NCBI GenBank assembly: GCA_965205385.1 | Contig: CBDBGS010000008.1 | Span: forward strand, 1-64,000 | Source of the DNA: CATOSP01 sp965205385 | GTDB taxonomy: Bacteria > Chloroflexota > Dehalococcoidia > Lucifugimonadales > UBA3495 | DNA length: 64,000 nucleotides | Reading direction: 5' to 3' | In this document: positions 9,161 to 18,720 of the stretch, one piece after another | Position numbering within the stretch: the first letter of the stretch is position 1 | Layout of the letters: every line of letters begins with the position of its first letter | The notes under the pieces: model-generated | Told to the model about the DNA's origin: nothing | The model's input: the letters and a program-made list of their open reading frames with translations, nothing else | Databases searched by the model: none | Position numbers and translations under genes: made by a program

Positions 9161-10677
9161 ATGGTGCGACGGATGTACCAAGTGGAAGTGTATCTGCGGG
9201 TCCGCCGGGCCGTAATGGTCGAAGGCATGAGCATCCGAGAGGCCTCCCCCCGGGTGTTCGGGTTGCACCGGGACACGGTGCGCAAGATGACCGCCTACTC
9301 AGTCCCACCGGGCTACCGGCGGCAGAACCCGCCCCGCCGTCCCAAGCTGGAGCCCTTTACCGGCGTCATCGACCGGATACTGGAAGACGACCTCGGGATT
9401 CCCCGGAAGCAGCGCCACACCGCCCAGCGCATCTTTGAGCGCCTGCGGGACGAGCACGGGTTCGCCGGCCAGTACACCATCGTGAAGGACTACGTGAGGG
9501 AACATCGGCGGCGGACGCAGGAGCTGTTCGTGCCGCTGTCCCATGCCCCGGGGCACGCCCAGTGCGACTTTGGCGAAGCCCTGGTGATCATCGGCGGGGT
9601 GGAGCGCAAAGCCCACTACTTCGTCCTGGACCTGCCCCACAGCGACGGCTACTTCGTCAAAGCCTATCCGGCGGAGACCACCGAGGCTTTCCTGGACGGC
9701 CACGTCTCCGCTTTCGCCTTCCTGGGTGGGGTGCCCCAGAGCATCCTGTACGACAACACCAAGCTGGCGGTGGCCAGGATCCTGGGGGACGGCCGGCGCC
9801 AGCGCACCCGGGCCTTCACCGAGCTTCAGTCCCACTACCTTTTCGATGACCGGTTCGGCCGTCCCGCCAAGGGCAATGACAAGGGTAAGGTGGAGGGCCT
9901 GGTGGGCTACGCGCGGCGCAATTTCCTGGTGCCCATCCCGTCCTTCGAGAGCTTTGAGGCGCTGAACGCCCACCTGGAGCGTCGCTGCCTGGAACGGATG
10001 GACGCCCGGCTCCGAGGGCACGCCGAAAGCATTGGTCAGCGGATGGAACGGGACCTGGAGGCCCTGCCGCCTCTGCCGGCGGTGGCCTACGACGCCTGTG
10101 AGAAGCAGGCGGGCCGGGTGAGTTCGCTGTCGCTGGTGAGGTACAGGACCAACGATTACTCGGCGCCGGTGGCCTACGGGCGCCGGGACGTTCTGGTAAA
10201 AGGCTACGTGGACCGGGTGGTCATCAGCTGCGGGGCCGAGGTCATCGCCCGCCATCACCGCTCCTACCAGCGGGATGATTTTGTGTTCGACCCCGTCCAC
10301 TACCCGCCCCTGCTGGAGCGGAAGACGGCGGCCCTGGACCAGGCAGCCCCCCCCCGCGGGGTTGGGACCTTCCCGAGGAGTTTGCCACGCTGCGCCGGTT
10401 GCTGGAGTCCCGGATGGGACGAAGGGGCAAGCGGGAGTTCGTCCAGGCGCTCAGACTGCTGGAGAACTTCAGCCTGGAAGAGGTGCAATCGGCGGTGAAA
10501 GATGCCATCAGGCTGGGGGCCCTAAGCTTCGATGCGGTGAAGCATCTGGCGCTATGCCGGCTGGAGGGCCGGCCGCCCCGTCTCGACCTGGAGCTCTATC
10601 CCTACCTGCCCCAGGTGCGGGTCAGCATCACTTCCGCCGGGGATTACATGACATTGCTGTCGGGGAGGGCGGCATGA
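9161..10677 (+). pseudogene. istA: IstA transposase, frameshifted at a C9 tract
   Basis: The frame begins at ATG 9161 (MVRRMYQVEVYL). An N-terminal helix-turn-helix (SIREASPRVFGLHRDTVRKM) precedes an integrase core with Asp in HAQCDFGEA, Asp in SILYDNTKLAV and Glu in KGKVEGLVGYARR, the DDE triad of IS21 enzymes. At 10347-10355 a run of nine C bases shifts the frame; the rest (EEFATLRRLLESRMGRRG to LLSGRAA) continues in the next frame to 10677. The total would be about 505 aa, normal for IstA. The shift may be a slippage mutation or an assembly error. Confidence 0.8.
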
Positions 10678-11456
10678 ACAACCGGTCCACGCTGCTGCTG
10701 GAACACCATTTGAAGGAACTGAAGCTGCCCAGCTTCCTCCGGGAATACGGGAAGATGGCCTCCCAGTGCGCCGCCGAGGGAGTGGACCACCCAGGGTACC
10801 TGCTCAGGCTGGCGGAACTGGAACTCATCGACCGCCACCAGCGCATGGTGGAGCGGCGGATCCGGGCGGCCCGCTTCCCCGCCGTCAAAAGCCTGGACAC
10901 CTTCGACTTCCCAGCCATTCCCTCGGTGAACAAGGCGCTGGTGATGGAACTGGCCCGGTGTGAATACATCCAGCGCCGGGAGAACGTAATCGCCGCCTTA
11001 AACAGCGGCGCCGGCAAGACCCACGCGGCCCTGGGACTGGGCCTGGCCGCCTGCCAGAAAGGGATGTCCGTGGGCTTCACCACGGCCGCCGCCCTGGTCT
11101 ACGAGCTGATGGAGGCCAGGGATGAAAGACGACTGCTCAACCTCCAGAGACAACTCTCCCGCCTCAGCCTGCTGATCATCGACGAACTGGGCTTCGTCCC
11201 CCTGTCTCCCACCGGGGCGGAGTTGCTCTTCGAGGTCTTCAGCCGGCGCTACGAGCGGGGCTCCATCCTGGTGACCACCAACCTTCCCGCAGGCGAGTGG
11301 ACCGAGGTCTTCGGGTCGGAGAGGCTCACCGGCGCGCTGCTGGACCGCCTCACCCACCACGTCCATATCCTGGAGATGAACGGCGAGAGCTACCGGCTCA
11401 AGCGTAGCAGGGAGAACGCTGTCTCCCAGGTCTCGGATGATCCGGACGACTCCTGA
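10674..11456 (+). CDS. istB: IstB helper ATPase of IS21
   Basis: 260 aa, ATG 10674 overlapping the istA stop (ATGA), the coupling usual in IS21. AAA+ features: Walker A region LNSGAGKTHAALG, Walker B LSLLIIDELGF, and sensor region SILVTTNLP. The first Gly of the expected GNSGxGKT Walker A is Leu here, which may weaken ATP binding. IstB acts with IstA in target choice and transposition. The C-terminus (RLKRSRENAV) is normal for the family. Confidence 0.85.
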   Translation: MNNRSTLLLEHHLKELKLPSFLREYGKMASQCAAEGVDHPGYLLRLAELELIDRHQRMVERRIRAARFPAVKSLDTFDFPAIPSVNKALVMELARCEYIQRRENVIAALNSGAGKTHAALGLGLAACQKGMSVGFTTAAALVYELMEARDERRLLNLQRQLSRLSLLIIDELGFVPLSPTGAELLFEVFSRRYERGSILVTTNLPAGEWTEVFGSERLTGALLDRLTHHVHILEMNGESYRLKRSRENAVSQVSDDPDDS

Positions 11457-11677
11457 CCTGACCCCGCCCGGCTCCCAATTTGGTTCTTTCCCATCGTGCC
11501 GGTGGTCCACTTTACCTCCGCCGCAGTGGAACACCTTGTCGCCGTCCTTGGCAGTAATCGTCCTAAACAGACATGCGGAATCCGAAATTAGATATCGTAA
11601 CGTATAATATTCTAGAAAGAGATCAACACGTAACGTATATTGTCTCTCAGAATCAATCCTCGGACAGGCTACTAGGA

Positions 11678-12459
11678 ATGAACGCATCAGCAACCCAAAC
11701 GGTGAGCCAGGCCCGGTCAGACGGCCCCCGGCCGGAGGACATCATCATCTGCCGGGACGTCCACAAGTGGTACGGCGGCTACCACGCCGTACGGGGCGTC
11801 ACAACGACAATCCGCCAGGGCGAGACCGTGGTGATCTCGGCCCCTCCGGGTCCGGCAAGTCCACTTTCCTCCGCACCCTCAACCAGCTGGAGGAACACCA
11901 GCGGGGCGATATCATCGTGGACGGTGTGCTTCTCAACTACGATACCCTCAACATCGACGCTGTGCGCCGGAACATCGGGATGGTCTCCCAGGACTTCAAC
12001 CTCTTCCCCCATATGTCCATACTCGACAACATCACCCTCGCCCCCCAGAGGGTCCTGAAGGAAGCCCCCCGGGAGGCACGGGAGCGGGCCATGGAGATCC
12101 TCAGCAGGGTCGGGATCCCCGAGCAGGCCGGGAAGCATCCCCACCAGCTGTCCTCCGGTGAGCAGCAGCTGGCCGCCATCGCCCGGGCCCTCGCCATGAA
12201 GCCCAGGATCATGCTCCTGGACGAGCCGACCTCGGCGATGGACGCCGAGATGGGGGAGGTCCTGGAAGTCATACGGGAGCTCGCCCAGTCCCGGATGACC
12301 GTGGTGGCCGTCACATACGAGATGGGCTTCGCCCGGGAGTCTGCCGACCGCATCGTATTCTTCGACGAGGGCCAGATCGGCGAGGACCTCCGCCCGGAGG
12401 AATTCTTCCAGAACCCAAGGCACAGCCGGGCCAAGAGGTTCCTGGAAAAGATACTTTAG
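11678..12459 (+). pseudogene. Polar amino-acid ABC transporter ATPase (GlnQ-like), frameshifted
   Basis: From ATG 11678 the protein starts MNASATQTVS, then HKWYGGYHAVRGV, the A-loop region. The frame shifts by one base near 11840, inside the Walker A coding region; the next frame gives GPSGSGKSTFLRTLN. Other motifs: Q-loop MVSQDFNLFPHM, signature LSSGEQQLAAIARALA (family usually LSGGQQQRVAIARAL), Walker B RIMLLDEPTSAMD and a His-loop region where VVAVTYEMGFA has Tyr in place of the His. The degenerate signature and H-loop together with the frameshift point to a decaying gene. The stop codon lies in the first bases of a MITE. No permease gene is nearby. Confidence 0.7.
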
Positions 12460-12605
12460 TATTACAACGGCGGTTTATCTGACAGGGCGATTTTCGCGAC
12501 CAATTTAGACCTGAACCGTAGTGCCATGAGCGTAGCGCGATTTCTCGCTCGTGGCCGAATGCGAAGGATCAGACACCATGTTGGCAATCCGTCGTTGTAA
12601 TACTA
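12457..12605. mobile_element. MITE with IS701-type ends (149 bp)
   Basis: Terminal inverted repeats TAGTATTACAACGGCGG and CCGTCGTTGTAATACTA match the ends of the IS701-family elements at 35981, 58643 and 27811. The interior (about 115 bp) codes for nothing. It sits exactly at the stop codon of the ABC ATPase gene, whose TAG is part of the element boundary. Confidence 0.75.
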
Positions 12606-12637
12606 GTCGTCTGCGACACCATATACCCCGACCTCAA

Positions 12638-12825
12638 TCGTAGCAGAGAGAACGCAGGCTTTCAGCCATCAGGCGAACCGGACGACGTTTAGCCCACTGT
12701 CGGCCCTCTACAAATTTTCCCCGACATTCCCTCTCACTGATCCGACCCAGCCCCTCTTCACCTTAAAGGTGGTCCACTTTACCTCCGCCCCAGTGGTACG
12801 TTTTGTCCCCGCCATTGACAGTATA
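12638..12825. mobile_element. IS21 right-end relic
   Basis: The segment begins with sequence like the 3' end of istB (cgtagcagagagaacgc) and ends with the IS21 terminal block (ggtggtccactttacc, then ccccagtggtacg). The middle (gacgacgtttagccc) matches, in reverse, the subterminal region near 8940-9010. It is therefore a remnant of a second, related IS21 element. Confidence 0.65.
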
Positions 12826-12962
12826 ACCAGCAGTTTGCGCATGGACGCGACCAGCGCCACCTTTTTCGGCTTGCCAGCTGCCAGCAGCCTCTGGTAGAAG
12901 TCCCGGATAGCAGGGTTGTGGCGGCTGGCTACCAACGCTCCCATGTAGAGGACGGCCCGCAC
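12819..12962 (-). pseudogene. IS110-family transposase C-terminal relic
   Basis: The minus strand encodes RAVLYMGALVASRHNP, then IRDFYQRLLAAGKPKKVA and ALVASMRKLLVIL, the hallmark C-terminus of IS110 (DEDD) transposases. Everything upstream is replaced by an IS1380 relic, and the IS21 end cuts into it downstream. Confidence 0.75.
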
Positions 12963-14306
12963 CCGGGACCGCCCGCGCCCTGGGCGGCACGGTCAAGGCG
13001 CCGTCCACCCTGGGCGCCTTCCTGCGCAGCTTCAGGTGGGGCCATGTCCGCCAACTGGACCGGGTGAGCCGCGAGTTGCCGGCCCGGGCCTGGGCGGCTG
13101 GGCCGGACCCGGCGACGCACCATTCACCATCGACCTCGATTCGACCATCTGCGAGACCTACGGCCTGGCCAAGGAGGGCGCCCGCCACCATGGCTACACC
13201 GGCAAGCGGGGCTATCACCCGCTGCTGGCCGTCACCGCCGGCACCGGGGACGCGCTGATGGCCCGGCTGCGGGAGGGCCGGGCCAACACCGTTCGGGGCG
13301 CCGCCCACTTCCTGCGGGAGACGGTGGGGCGGGTTCGCTACGGCGGCGCCAGGGGACACTCACGGTGCGGGCCGACAGCGGCTTCTATACTCATAGCGTG
13401 GTATCCGTCTGCCGCAAGATGAACGTGTGCTTCTCCATCACCATCCGCCAGTGCGCCAGCCTGCGGAACCTGATCGAGGCCATACCCGAAGATGCCTGGA
13501 CGCCCATTCCCTACTGGGTGGACGGCGCCGCCGATGTGGTGGAGACCACCTGCACCCCCTTCCAGAATGAGCCCGACGCCGCACCGGTGCGGCTCATCGT
13601 CCGGCGGGTGAAGCCAACGCCTGGTTCCCAACTGGCCCTCTTCGCCACCTACAGCTATCACGGCTTCATCACCGACCGGGAGGGGGAGACCCTCGAACTG
13701 GAGGCCGACCACCGCTGCCACGCCGAGATCGAGAATCCCATCCGAGACCTCAAGTACGGCGTAGGGCTGAACCATCTCCCCTCGGGGCGCTTCGACGCTA
13801 ACGCCGCCTGGCTGGTCGCCCAGGTGATGGCGCATAACCCTCGCCCGCCGGACGGCGCGGCTCGGCCTGGGCCAGCAGATCGTGACCACCAAGACGCTCA
13901 GACGGCGGGTCTTCGCCCTGGTCGGACGGCTCACCCGCTCCGCACTCCGCCTCACTTTGCATCTTCCCAAGCTCTGGCCGTGGGAGGAGAAGGTCACTCG
14001 CGCCCTGGCGCGACTGCGAGCCATTCCACTCCCAGCCGGATGGCGCCCGTCTGCCACTGACCCGCCATCCGGCCAATTGCACATCCCCGCCAACTCGCGC
14101 CATCCCAGTCCGCGAGCGCCTCTTGCCGTGTCCTATCCCGCCATCTCGCTCACCACAGCCGCTGCAGGCCGCCATCGGTGCCCCCAAAAGCGCCTGCAGA
14201 CCGCCCGCCAACCTCCCGTCTACCCGATTTCGAGCCCGGACCATCGCGCCTGTAACTCCCTCACCCCCCTTCCGCTGTCCTCGCGCCGTCCATCGGTGGA
14301 TTTGGG
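12963..14306 (+). pseudogene. IS1380-family transposase relic
   Basis: Fragments in three frames match the intact IS1380 transposase encoded at 55376-56701: GTVKAPSTLGAFLRSFRWGH, then APFTIDLDSTICETYGLAKE, RADSGFYTHSVVSVCRKM, LELEADHRCHAEIENPI and the C-terminal RRRVFALVGRLTRSA. About 90 N-terminal codons are missing, and there are frame changes near 13090, 13360 and 13840. The right inverted repeat (cggtggatttggg, 14294-14306) survives. The relic truncates the following DUF4328 gene. Confidence 0.8.
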
Positions 14307-14459
14307 CTTAGACTTTATCGCTCCGCTCGCATTCATGCGGGCGGGACGATTCTCTTTCTTGTCATCTCCATCATCATTGCAGCCGCCTCTATACTCGTTG
14401 CCTACGCTGAAATAGGTCTGATTCAGAGAGCAGAAAGCGGTACACCACTTTCTGAGGCC

Positions 14460-14933
14460 ATGATCAGCGAGCATGAGGCACGGGCGGGAATGGTCATCCT
14501 GGCATTCTCATTGGCCCAGATCATTACTGCTACATTACTCATAGTATGGATGTACCGAGTCTTGAAGAACGTCGAAGGACTTGGGGTTAACCTCGAATAC
14601 TCACCTAAAGACGCAATAATATGGTGGTTCGTTCCACTTCTCTGGTACTGGCGCCCATATCAAGTCATGCAAGAGATATGGGCTGGAAGTCACTCGGAGA
14701 ACCACCACCCTCGCCTCCTGTTACTCTGGTGGGCAACATGGATTATCGGCGGCACCCTATACTGGTTCGCGTACATCTCCGGCGAGAATACCCTTTCCCA
14801 GGTATATTGGGGAAATCTAATGACGATTGGGGCCAGTGGAGTCAATATTCTCGCTGGCGTTCTGGCGATAGCTACCGTTTGGCAGACTACCTCAGCTCAG
14901 GAGCGAAAGTACATACGGCTAAAACCAGCATGA
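14460..14933 (+). CDS. DUF4328 membrane protein, N-terminus lost
   Basis: The first in-frame ATG is 14460, but homologous coding continues upstream to the IS1380 relic edge at about 14307: the codons read GGTILFLVISIIIAAASILV, an upstream membrane helix. The visible protein has two or three further membrane segments and the DUF4328 signature YSPKDAIIWWFVPLLWYWRPYQVMQEIW. The original start was probably removed by IS1380. Function is unknown; members are integral membrane proteins. The next gene begins 25 bases downstream with a strong ribosome site. Confidence 0.65.
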   Translation: MISEHEARAGMVILAFSLAQIITATLLIVWMYRVLKNVEGLGVNLEYSPKDAIIWWFVPLLWYWRPYQVMQEIWAGSHSENHHPRLLLLWWATWIIGGTLYWFAYISGENTLSQVYWGNLMTIGASGVNILAGVLAIATVWQTTSAQERKYIRLKPA

Positions 14934-14957
14934 CAGCCCTAATAAAAAGGAGATATC

Positions 14958-16592
14958 ATGCCTTACAGCCACTTTCACAACGGGTCATTTCATACTCATC
15001 ATCAAAGACCTAGAGGCGGTCGCCATCACACAGCAGTCAACAACCGCCAACGGCCTTGGCGTATTGCCCTCATCATATTATTTCTAGTCGTTGCCATATT
15101 CATTGGTCTTAGACAAGCAGGATATGATCTACCCCTACCCTTCGCAAGAACAAACAGCACTGAAGAACGGCAAAAAGAACGGCGAGCCGTAGAGAACGCA
15201 GCTACAGCTTCTACTCCCAATATCCAGCAACCTACGACTTTCCCACCTACGACTTTCCCACCTACCACTACTACTCAACAACCGCCCCTATTCATACCAA
15301 CCGCGATATCAGCCACAGTGCCTCCGTTGGGGGATATCCTGGACTTAGTTCTACAGGATACGATAACCCCGGCGCCCCAAGTTCCGACGGTCTCCCCAAC
15401 CACCCGGCCTACGCGGAAGATTCCATTCACTACCGTTCCCATTATCGTTACCTCACCCACGCTAAGACCAACTGTAATCATAGCCAGACCAACCGTCAGA
15501 CCAACACTGACGGCTACTCCCGTTCCGACACCAACTCCCAAACCTACTTCCACGCCTACACCCCTACTTCCACCCCATCTCCGTCATCTATCCGAAAAAG
15601 AATATATGCTGCAACTGATCAACATCGAGCGTCAGCGGGTAGGAGCCAGCCCTGTTGTCCTGGGAACCAACAACGCCGCCCAACTTCACGCGGGATCGGC
15701 GTTGAAGAATTGCTTCTCTAGTCATTGGGGCATGGACGGATTGAAACCGAATCATCGTTACAACCTCGCCGGCGATTATCAAGCCAATGGAGAGAACGGC
15801 CACGGTTTAGACTACTGCATCAAAGCGTCCGAACGGTACGCTCCTATCGAAAGTATCCGTAAGGAAATTAGAGAGGCAATGGCGGGTTGGATGAGAAGCG
15901 AGGGACACAGAAAAAACCTGCTAGACCCATTCCATCGGAGGGTCAATATTGGTATCGCCTGGGACCGCTACAACAAAGTCATGTTCCAGCATTTCGAGGG
16001 CGACTATGTAAAGTACGAACACTCACCGTCACTGGCCGGCGGCGTCGTTACGCTAGCCGGCCAAGTCAAGAACGGCGTTAGCTTCACAGACCCAACGGAC
16101 CTGGGTATACAAGTCTTCTATGACTCTCCACCACATCCTTTGACCCGAGGACAACTTTCCCGGACCTACTGCTACGATAGCGGCCTTTTCATCGCCAGCC
16201 TACGGGAACCGTTGACCGGAGGTTACTCCTACCCTTCCGATGAGGGCAGAATGACAACGTCTACATGTCCCGACCCTTACGCTATTCCCCCAGATGCCCC
16301 ACCAGCCAAATCAGCCAGTGACGCTCACCGACTATGGCAACAGGCTTATGACGCCGGCACAACATCGGAGACTATCGTCTATCAGTGGATTACTGCCAAC
16401 AGTTGGATCGTCAAGGATAACACCTTCTCTATTAAGGCCAACCTAAGCGGATTACTAAAAAAACATGGCGATGGCATCTATTCCATCCTGGTCTGGGGTA
16501 AGGTCAGAGGCCGTAACAAGGTTATATCCGAGCTCTCCTTCTTCCAGGGACTGACTCCGCCTAATACCTATAATCCCAACCAGTGGCCATAG
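14958..16592 (+). CDS. Membrane-anchored CAP (SCP/PR1)-domain surface protein
   Basis: 544 aa, with aaaaaggagat before ATG 14958. A His-rich cytoplasmic start is followed by one membrane helix (residues about 35-52, IALIILFLVVAIFIGL), a 150-residue Pro/Thr linker with short tandem repeats (TTFPPTTFPPTTTT), then a CAP domain starting at EYMLQLINIERQRVGASP. CAP motifs: HAGSALKNCFSSHWG, with the metal-site His, and the GENGHG and MAGWMRSEGHRKNLLDP segments. The remaining 220 residues form an unassigned beta-rich region. It is likely held outside the cell on a flexible stalk; CAP proteins bind lipids or act as peptidases in some families, but the role here is open. Confidence 0.8.
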   Translation: MPYSHFHNGSFHTHHQRPRGGRHHTAVNNRQRPWRIALIILFLVVAIFIGLRQAGYDLPLPFARTNSTEERQKERRAVENAATASTPNIQQPTTFPPTTFPPTTTTQQPPLFIPTAISATVPPLGDILDLVLQDTITPAPQVPTVSPTTRPTRKIPFTTVPIIVTSPTLRPTVIIARPTVRPTLTATPVPTPTPKPTSTPTPLLPPHLRHLSEKEYMLQLINIERQRVGASPVVLGTNNAAQLHAGSALKNCFSSHWGMDGLKPNHRYNLAGDYQANGENGHGLDYCIKASERYAPIESIRKEIREAMAGWMRSEGHRKNLLDPFHRRVNIGIAWDRYNKVMFQHFEGDYVKYEHSPSLAGGVVTLAGQVKNGVSFTDPTDLGIQVFYDSPPHPLTRGQLSRTYCYDSGLFIASLREPLTGGYSYPSDEGRMTTSTCPDPYAIPPDAPPAKSASDAHRLWQQAYDAGTTSETIVYQWITANSWIVKDNTFSIKANLSGLLKKHGDGIYSILVWGKVRGRNKVISELSFFQGLTPPNTYNPNQWP

Positions 16593-16618
16593 CCGCCCGG
16601 GAAGGCCCCACGCCAAAC

Positions 16619-16642
16619 GGCCCGGAGCATTTGCTCCGGGCC
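16619..16642 (+). terminator. Hairpin terminator after CAP gene
   Basis: Perfect 11-bp arms GGCCCGGAGCA and TGCTCCGGGCC with a two-base spacer, followed by attgttat. It lies 27 bases after the CAP gene stop and between convergent genes. Confidence 0.7.
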
Positions 16643-16713
16643 ATTGTTATCAGATGGACGTCAGAGAGTTGCGAGACAATGGTCCAGACGTTTGCCAGTT
16701 GTAACAAGCCGGG

Positions 16714-18036
16714 CTAAGGCGATGGGGTTGGTGTAGGGCGGTCAGTGTAGACCAAGGCCACCGATGAACACCCGTCCAGAACTGCATCAATCGCATCCGC
16801 CTCTCGTTGGTCAATGCTGAGGTTATACTTCTCCCGGACCTGAACCACCCGGTCGAGAAACCAGCATTCGTTGAGGTCCGGCAACCAGTCGGCAGCATCC
16901 TTTGCAGATTTCTGTTGGCGGTTGACACTTGGCGATGCCAGAGTCAGATTCAGCAGGTCCTTGCTGAATTCCTTTTTCCGCGCATCACTCATGTCGCACA
17001 TCCCACTGTCATGAGCCTCAGAACGAGCAACCATATGCTCTATGTCCGTCTCGCTCGCGCTCTCGAACCAACGGCCTGTGTACGGCCCATAGATGCCGCC
17101 CAGGGCCTCCACTATGCGGTCCTCGACCGATTGGGGATAGCGATAATCGTTCGAGTCATAAGCGGCGCACCTGTCCTCGGGAGCAACCCGCAAACCTCGC
17201 CACTGGACAACTGGCGGCAATGCTTTGAACCAAACCGTGACCCGGAAGGAGTCTCCGTTCGCGTCATCATGTAAGGCATCATACAGAAAGGTCAGCCCCG
17301 TCTCGTCAATCGGGACGGCCAGGCATACGTTCCCTGTTGCTTTCCCGCCGCGATACAAGTCATCATTCAATTCATCCGGTATCACTCCGCAAGAATGTGG
17401 GTCCCGAAACGTATAATAGTGGACATTTCGGGAGCCGACCATCTCAAAATCAGATTCGTTGGCCCATTCGTCTTCATCGACGCTCCCTCTCACATTCTCG
17501 ACGTCCATACTCCACATTACGAAGCGGTACCCTTCCGTCGGCGGATCATTGTACGAGTTCTCTGCTTGGATTTCCGGCCAAGCGTCCAAGTCGATGTAGA
17601 TGATCTGCATATCAAAGACACCCGCTTGGAACTTGTGGGCGTATGGCCAAGCCTTTGAGCGGGTGGCGCCATCTCCTGGAACCGGGGTAGGAGCTGGCGC
17701 GGACGGAGGCGTTGGGGTCGGGGCTGGAGTGAAGGTGGGATACGGCGTGTAAGTTGGATACGGCGTGTACGTGGGGGCTGGTGTAGGGGCAGAAGCCGGG
17801 TCTGGCGTCGGCAGCGGGTCTCCAAACAGGTAGGCTGCGATCACGACCAAGACCTCGGCTTTGTCTACGACACCGTTGGAGTTCTGATCCACACAGGCGA
17901 GGCTGCAATCGGCGTCAGCTTCCACCGTGCTTACGGCGCCATCAGTTAAGACTATGAGGGCGAATACCGCGATTACGACGCACAATCCGAGCGCGGCTAA
18001 ACCCAGTATTGTCAGGCGCTTAGCTCCTGGTCTCAA
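16714..18036 (-). CDS. Membrane-anchored extracellular HNH nuclease with dockerin/EF-hand-like repeat
   Basis: About 440 aa. I take TTG 18036 as the start because aaggggg lies just upstream; TTG 18051 is the alternative. Order: a membrane helix (LTILGLAALGLCVVIAVFAL), a calcium-type loop DQNSNGVVDKAEVLVVIAAY as in dockerins, a Pro/Thr linker with tandem YTPYPT units, a beta domain (GYRFVMWSMDVENV), then an HNH/DUF1524 nuclease: YRYPQSVEDRIVEALGG, DIEHMVARSEAHDSGMCD, LLNLTLASPSVNRQQKSAKD, NECWFLDRVVQVREKY. The DIEH motif carries the metal-binding and general-base residues of the GmrSD_C group. It probably degrades nucleic acid outside the cell. A broken paralogue lies at 18721-19366. Confidence 0.75.
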   Translation of the reverse strand: MRPGAKRLTILGLAALGLCVVIAVFALIVLTDGAVSTVEADADCSLACVDQNSNGVVDKAEVLVVIAAYLFGDPLPTPDPASAPTPAPTYTPYPTYTPYPTFTPAPTPTPPSAPAPTPVPGDGATRSKAWPYAHKFQAGVFDMQIIYIDLDAWPEIQAENSYNDPPTEGYRFVMWSMDVENVRGSVDEDEWANESDFEMVGSRNVHYYTFRDPHSCGVIPDELNDDLYRGGKATGNVCLAVPIDETGLTFLYDALHDDANGDSFRVTVWFKALPPVVQWRGLRVAPEDRCAAYDSNDYRYPQSVEDRIVEALGGIYGPYTGRWFESASETDIEHMVARSEAHDSGMCDMSDARKKEFSKDLLNLTLASPSVNRQQKSAKDAADWLPDLNECWFLDRVVQVREKYNLSIDQREADAIDAVLDGCSSVALVYTDRPTPTPSP

Positions 18037-18047
18037 GGCACCCCCTT

Positions 18048-18166
18048 GCAAGTAGAGTAGGGCTACTTGCGACAGTTCCCCGGCTCCAATAAGCCTCGCA
18101 AGGGGGCATGAAAGCCCGACCCGATCGAGAGGCTCACAGGAATGGGACCGCTAAAGGAACTGTCGC
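18048..18166 (-). promoter_or_regulatory. Possible structured 5' leader of the nuclease gene
   Basis: An 11-bp perfect inverted repeat (GCGACAGTTCC at 18069-18079, GGAACTGTCGC at 18156-18166) encloses a second pair (AGCCTC 18092-18097, GAGGCT 18129-18134). Next to the gene, GCAAGTAG and CTACTTGC form an 8-bp hairpin (18048-18070) that shares two bases with the long stem and abuts the ribosome site. The layout would suit a cis-acting RNA, but I recognise no known class. A non-autonomous transposon is an alternative. Confidence 0.35.
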
Positions 18167-18187
18167 GGGTGCAGTATATGTCCTATG

Positions 18188-18295
18188 CTAACGTGCGTGA
18201 AGGACAACATCACCTTCCTCATACCCCCTGGACTCCCAGTAGGCATCGTTGTTCGGATTCATCTGGTTGGCACGGTTATCGTTGTTACCAGGCAT
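18188..18295 (-). CDS. Small conserved protein (35 aa, NRANQMNPNN motif)
   Basis: ATG 18295 has ggagg eight bases upstream. The peptide has the motif DNRANQMNPNNDAYWESRG, which I recall from many short bacterial proteins of unknown role (pattern NNRANQxNPNNxAYxxSRG). It lies upstream of the putative leader and nuclease gene on the same strand. Confidence 0.5.
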   Translation of the reverse strand: MPGNNDNRANQMNPNNDAYWESRGYEEGDVVLHAR

Positions 18296-18720
18296 AAACA
18301 GCCTCCAACAGAATATTCTACAAAACCAAAGAATGACGGACTGGTCCGGCAAATTGCCCGGACCAAACGCTTCAAAAACCTGCCCCGGTACACCAACTCC
18401 TGGACCCTCACTTGATCCGTTTTGGTACTTCCGAATATCGTAACTATTGGGGCCGAAGATGCTGCCCGGATCTCCTTTTCTTGAGTTTCGCAATTTTCTC
18501 TATGGCCTAGAGCCTTTCGATACTGAGTGGGTAGTTGTCGTAATGGGGGACTTGTCTCGGCGAGTATGTGAATTTCTGAATACCATTGTGCCAGTTCGAG
18601 TTCTACTACCCCCCAGCTTTGCGGCAGTGGGACCCGGCCCGCCGTCCCGTGTCCCGGTGCTGGAAATCGCGGCGGGTGAATCTCCTCGCCGAACCCGCCG
18701 GTCTTGGTCTGTTCCCGTTT
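18296..18720. other. No gene seen
   Basis: Open frames here are short, carry no recognisable motif and have no ribosome sites. The interval separates the small NRANQ gene from the C-terminal codons of the broken HNH/excalibur gene. Confidence 0.4.

Larger units (their letters stand above)
8883..11553 (+). mobile_element. IS21-family element
   Basis: About 2.67 kb. The left end tgtcaacggcggcgacaa matches the reverse complement of the right end, tgccaaggacggcgacaa, and both continue with related sequence (tccact/taccact, then ggcgg, then a gtgg..cacc block). It carries istA and istB in the usual order with an ATGA overlap. Separate copies of the same end sequence lie at 12638-12825, 29697-29753 and perhaps 32640-32700. 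Confidence 0.8.

Noticed and set aside
9299..10300. Long antisense open frame opposite istA
   Set aside because: It mirrors the codon structure of istA in GC-rich DNA and has no independent start signals; the same holds for long antisense frames opposite other transposases.
14958..15600. Pro/Thr linker repeats as a separate repeat element
   Set aside because: The short tandem units encode the stalk of the CAP protein and are explained by the protein.
18048..18166. Known riboswitch such as cobalamin or c-di-GMP
   Set aside because: I could not match any conserved core of these classes; kept only as an unclassified candidate.
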